A stretch of 19,326 bases of DNA, from assembly GCA_026770615.1 (NCBI GenBank), contig MU631309.1:1-19326 (forward strand), given 5' to 3'. The position numbers and the translations under genes were made by a program. Source of the DNA: Pavlovales sp. CCMP2436 (taxonomy: Eukaryota > Haptophyta > Pavlovophyceae > Pavlovales). This document shows positions 15,464 through 19,326 of this stretch, in pieces (positions within the stretch are counted from its first letter, which is position 1; every line of letters starts with the position of its first letter). The notes beneath the pieces were generated by a model. The model saw only the letters and a list, made by a program, of their open reading frames with translations. It made no database searches and was not told the DNA's origin.

Positions 15464-15644
15464 GCCCGCAGCAGTGATGGAAAGGACGGCCACACGCACC
15501 CCCTCGTCCTATATCATGATAAGTAGATTCAGAACAGTCAGACGCCAGCTTGAATCTCTATCATAAATAAAAATAATTAGGGTGAGACCTTTGCCCGCAG
15601 CAGTGATGAAAAGTACGGCCACACGCACCTCCTCGTCCTATATG
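15464..15644. repeat. 50-bp direct repeat, two copies 130 bp apart
   Basis: CCCGCAGCAGTGATGGAAAG through CCTCGTCCTATAT at 15464-15513 recurs at 15594-15643 with three or four changes. The truncated relative of the 308-bp insertion lies between the two copies. Confidence 0.8.
15528..15564 (+). mobile_element. 3'-end fragment related to the 308-bp insertion
   Basis: ATTCAGAACAGTCAGACGCC followed by AGCTTGAATCTCTATCA is the reverse complement of 2155-2192 with one mismatch. Similarity stops at CTATCA, the same place where the first element nearly ends, and an A/T-rich tail (TAAATAAAAATAATT) follows. The fragment therefore looks like a strongly 5'-truncated copy, as produced by target-primed reverse transcription. 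Confidence 0.65.
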
Positions 15645-16014
15645 AAGTTTATTATTTATTCCGCCCGCGTCTCTCAACGCCGTCGGTTCATAACGACGTC
15701 ACTTTCGCGAGTGAATCCGCCGTGCCAGCCGCTGAAGGCCCACCACTGACATAAAGAAAACCCATGAATTGCCGACCGCGCCCACTTTCTCATCTAAAGC
15801 CACACTCCGTCGCCGTCGCCGTCGCAGCCTCCATTGCCGCCGCCGCCACCGCCGCCGCTGCTGCCGCCGTCACCGCCGCCGCCGCCGTCGCCGCCGTTGC
15901 CGCCTCCGCTTCGGCCTCCTTGCCTGCCGAGACTGCCACGCCGCTGCCGCTGCTGCCGCCGCCGCCGCCGCCACCGCACCCCCCCCCTCCCGCCCCACAC
16001 CCACATCTCTTGCC
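15645..16014. repeat. (GCC)n-rich low-complexity tract and spacer
   Basis: 15800-15980 is dominated by GCC/GCT triplets. The + frame gives poly-Ala or poly-Pro and the - frame poly-Gly. The frame that opens with ATG at 15764 runs through this tract into the LINE, but the LINE-like protein begins only around 16020, so the ATG is not taken as a biological start. 15645-15760 holds nothing recognised. Confidence 0.7.
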
Positions 16015-19000
16015 TTACAAATTTTTCATTTGTACTCCCTGCTTTTTATGTCCCTTGGACTGGTATTTCGCATGTCAAGAGGTCCTTACGGACTCGTCAA
16101 CCCCTCACGAATGGCAAGCATGCTCGCGTAATTTACAGGCGACACTAGAACAACTAATAAACCTCACAGTCCGGGCGGTCCAAGATGCCGTAGGCCAACT
16201 TGATCCTGCAAGACCAAAACCAGGCCGGCCATGCAGGAAAACATCATGGGCCCCAGATGCAGGCCCACGCGCACAGATGGAATTCTGGTATAAAAAAGCG
16301 CTAATAATAACAGAAGCAGTGATATACACCAAGAATAAAGAACACGGGCAAGGGCACTCACGAGGATGGTGGGGCCTAGACAACTTAACAACAACAAAAA
16401 TGGTGGGCTATCTGCGCGAGTTTTGCAAAATTGCCGATAAATGGCAGGAGACCCTACCCCAGCACCCCGGAGTAGCTCCGAATAACAGCGACCGGACTGC
16501 ACGGGAACCCTCCCGGCCCACAGTAGCAACCCTCAGGATTCTGCCCGTCCCAAAACTACAGCTCTACGCCACCGAACTCAGGAAGCACATGGCAATATGA
16601 TGCGCCAAAAAGGAGGCAGCTCAAATAATAGCCAACAATGCAGCGGACGACAGACTCCAGAAGGCAATTACCACGGGCCTGTTCCGGGCCGCCACGAACA
16701 ACGCGAGGAAGCTCCTCTACCCCCGGCCCATGCAACAGGGGGTTCACATGCTGAGACACCAGACAACCGGGAAAGTGACAACAAAACCATCTGAAGTCAC
16801 CACCATCGCCACGGATTATACTTGGACCCTGCTGGGCACCACTCCCCCCACCCCCCCCTCACGGGCATGCCATGGCAGGACATAAATCAATGGCATGACC
16901 TGACATCACGCTGGACGCCAACGGAAAAAACAAACGCCGAAGCACTTGCTACTGTAAATGACCTCGTCCGCCTAATTACTGCCAGTAAGGCACGCAGTGC
17001 ACCAGGGATGGATGAGGTCCAATATCTAGCTCTAAAATTACTGCTCCAAGCCGACACGGAAGGCGAACTACACACCCTTCTCACAAACGTTCTGAATACC
17101 ACGCTTAAAGAAAAGAACCTGCCAACCCAAATAGGCACGTCGGAAATTGTCTACTTCTACAAGTAAGGTGACCCCCTCCAAACTGTCAAACTATAGGGGC
17201 CTCGCTCTCCAGAGCGTCATTTATAAGCTCCCCGCAGCATCCATTGCGGGCCAACTACTAGGCGCTGCGGGTCGGATGGAACTCCTATCGGAACAACAGC
17301 TCGCGGCCAGAAAGAACGGCAGAGCGGCGGATCACGTAGCAGTGATGGCTGCGGCCATAGCGGAGGCCACGGCGGCAGGAAGAGAACTACACATCATAAC
17401 GTGCGATATTCAAAAAGCTTTTGACGCCGTCCCACGCTACGCACTGTGGGAAGCCATGGAACTCCACGGCTACCCAGCCAAGACTATACGACGAGTACGC
17501 ATGCTCCAAACATGCACCGGGGCCACCGTGCGAACACAGTACGGAAGATCAAAGGACCCTGTCTATACCACAATGGGGTGCAAGCAAGGCTGTCCCCTGA
17601 GCCCGATCACCTAATGCTTATTTATGAATATGCTCCACCGACAGCTGGACAAGCATCCTGGCGGCTACCAACCGACCCCGCCACCAGGCCACACCCACAG
17701 AAAATGTGCACCCTACTAAAATACCAAGCGTACATGGACGATCTAGCACTCTTTGCAGAGAACGCGTGTGCAGCCCAGGCCATGATAGGGATAGCAGACC
17801 GCTTCCTCGCGGCGTACAAGATGGAATTCAACGCCAAAAAATGCTACCACACCTCAATTCTACCCAAGCTGCAACAAATTGGGGGCCCAATCTATCAATA
17901 GAGACAGTCAGCGACGACCGAGGCAACCCCATTCAGAAAGCTTGCATCTGCCTGCCGTCAAGGGAAATAGGCGCCTTACACATTGAGGTCCCCCAGACAC
18001 CACACGACAAAACGTTTGAGTACCTGGGACACCTCCTCCCCATCAATGGCAATTGGGAGGCCCAGGAACGCAAGCTCCGGATCAAACTAGCACAAGCCAT
18101 GGGGAAAGTTCATCTCGCCTCGAACAAGGGGGCTTGCCACACCCTCTGGGTTGCCAAGCTCTCTCAACACGACGCAGCATCAATACTGTCATATTATATG
18201 GGGGCATCAGACCTATCAGAGGCATTCCTAAACACAATGCTCACAGCCATAGTCGAGGCTACACGCCTCCGATGCACACTAGGGACCCACGTAGCACGAG
18301 AGCGCCTGTGTGGCCCGCCAGAACGCGACGGCCTAGGAATGATCGACCCACGCGCACAAAACGCGGGCGAAAAATTGACCACCATGCTGCGCTTGCTGAA
18401 CTCCCCTGAGGAATCCGCAACCCATGCTCTAGCAGCACACGCACTGAGCGTCGTACAAAACGGGGCCTCCAAACAAGCCAAGGCACGGACCATGCCTACG
18501 GCAAAAGGGGCAATCAGAGGCCTAGACGAGGCACCCCCGGGAGAGGAGACGTGGGATTTATTCGAGAATTATGCATGCCTGCACTCGACACCTATGGGCG
18601 AACTTGCCCCCGCCCTTCTATGGCCAGGCCAGGGTACCAAACCCCTGGTGTCAGCGGCCTCCCTAGCGGCGATGAGTGCCGAAACCGTACTCAATATGGC
18701 ACAACAGCGCATTAGCGGCAATCCCCCCAATGCCAGTGACATGGACAAAGATCTAGAAGCATTAAGTGAAACCGAAGAGGATATACTCCGAACAGGCGGC
18801 ACCAACATACGGGACAGGCTCATCCGAATTCGTAACGCCCTTACAGCAAATGCGGATGCCGCAACGGTGGCGACAACGGCAGAGGCCCTATTCACAGATG
18901 AGCACCTAAAAGTGTTTATGAGGCTCAAGACATTCCAACGTCGCAACATCTTGAGGTTTATCCTACCTGCACTCACAACGGCAATAGGCGGGCCCATGTG

Positions 19001-19326
19001 CTATAGGTTCGTGACGCGCCACACAACACTTATCCATGCGCTCAGATATCACCCACCGACGTCAGAAAAACCGCAACTGTGCAGCTACCACGTCGGGGTA
19101 GATGGCTCATATATCAAACCCGAAGGGAGCGAACCGGCGCGAGCAGCCGGCGCAGCGTGCTTCTACGCACTCCCCCCAGGCCAGACCAGATACGAGGCAC
19201 CCACCCCAGAGGCATATATTAATGTAGGGGGGTTCGGGCTGGCGGTACGTTTCAAGTTCAAGTCAGGCTGATCTAAGCGCTCTGACGCAGGCTCCTACGC
19301 GCTACGCCGAAGTGGGGAGCTGGTAG
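16015..19326 (+). pseudogene. LINE (non-LTR) retrotransposon 3' part: linker, reverse transcriptase, RNase H; frame-broken
   Basis: The pol-like product is spread over several frames. 16022-16600 is the endonuclease-RT linker. An in-frame TGA at 16598-16600 is followed in the same frame by AKKEAAQIIANN, up to a C-run at ~16849-16858. The next frame carries ASKARSAPGMDEVQ (RT fingers) to ~17165. A shift in a C-run at ~17171 leads to SNYRGLALQSVIYKL, CDIQKAFDAVPR (motif A) and GCKQGCPLSP (motif B, ~17576-17604). A stop at 17612 and a shift near 17705 lead to AYMDDLALF (motif C, 17728-17754). A shift in a G-run at ~17881 leads to the long frame to 19271 with FEYLGHLLPINGN (18018-18056) and the RNase H start VGVDGSY (19095-19115). 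RNase H continues in another frame (DAGSYALRRSGEL, ~19285) past the window edge. The product would reverse-transcribe its RNA at a nicked target. As read, it is not functional. Confidence 0.85.

Noticed and set aside
2155..15566. A 37-bp inverted pair (2155-2192 and 15528-15564) could be read as the ends of one 13.4-kb transposon.
   Set aside because: The octamer duplication and frame restoration define a 308-bp element at the left site, and the right site shares only its tail. Two copies of a small element explain the pair better.
1..19326. Dinoflagellate spliced-leader sequence as a lineage marker.
   Set aside because: I looked for the leader core on both strands and did not see it, so lineage is left open.

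Overview
The window looks like repeat-rich nuclear DNA of a microbial eukaryote, most likely a microalga of the dinoflagellate or haptophyte kind. This is inferred from several things. A LINE-type retrotransposon carries an ORF that opens with GEASNPGP, a motif I associate with algal and dinoflagellate LINEs. There is a membrane-anchored multidomain gene and a prolyl-4-hydroxylase-like gene, many small inverted-repeat elements, low-complexity tracts, and no operon-like packing or bacterial ribosome binding sites. The species cannot be named from the sequence, and no rRNA or tRNA gene was seen.

Layout. 1-205: GC-rich ~34-bp tandem repeats. 216-1200: mostly unassigned. 1217-1382: the first copy (A) of a small TA-flanked inverted-repeat element, sitting between two copies of a ~75-bp host segment. 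1560-1790 (-): a fragment resembling the OB fold of replication protein A. 1827-2655 (+): the 5' part of a LINE (NPGP start, endonuclease). It is split by a 308-bp insertion with an 8-bp target duplication, and removing the insertion restores the reading frame exactly. 2645-3453 (-): a 2-oxoglutarate/Fe(II) dioxygenase of the prolyl-4-hydroxylase type, broken by a stop and two frame changes. 3783-4716: a ~930-bp fold-back element. 4743-4866: a hexanucleotide microsatellite. 5211-6080: two sets of long direct repeats. 6712-6866: a hairpin element. 7364-9540 (-): the best preserved gene of the window, in two overlapping frames. It encodes an N-terminal membrane anchor, a Cys-rich domain, a DGxHR (ParB-like) motif and a C-terminal nucleotidyltransferase-fold domain. 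9700-9804: 35-bp tandem repeats. 10330-10713: a second, unrelated fold-back with ~150-bp arms. 11853-12017 and 13367-13534: copies B and C of the small TA element. 12020-12545: a diverged relative of the first fold-back. 13600-15700: low-complexity DNA and tandem repeats. 16015-19326 (+): a LINE 3' part (linker, reverse transcriptase with YMDD, RNase H), broken by several frame changes, most of them at C or G runs, and running off the window end.

There is no operon. The window is best read as a nest of mobile-element remains around two host-type genes. The clearest discoveries are the precisely datable 308-bp insertion, which interrupts the LINE endonuclease and has a second, truncated relative at 15.5 kb, and three copies of an inverted-repeat element whose terminus also abuts the fold-back family. 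Frame breaks occur in every recognisable coding region. Some coincide with homopolymers, so sequence error and true decay must be told apart before calling these pseudogenes.
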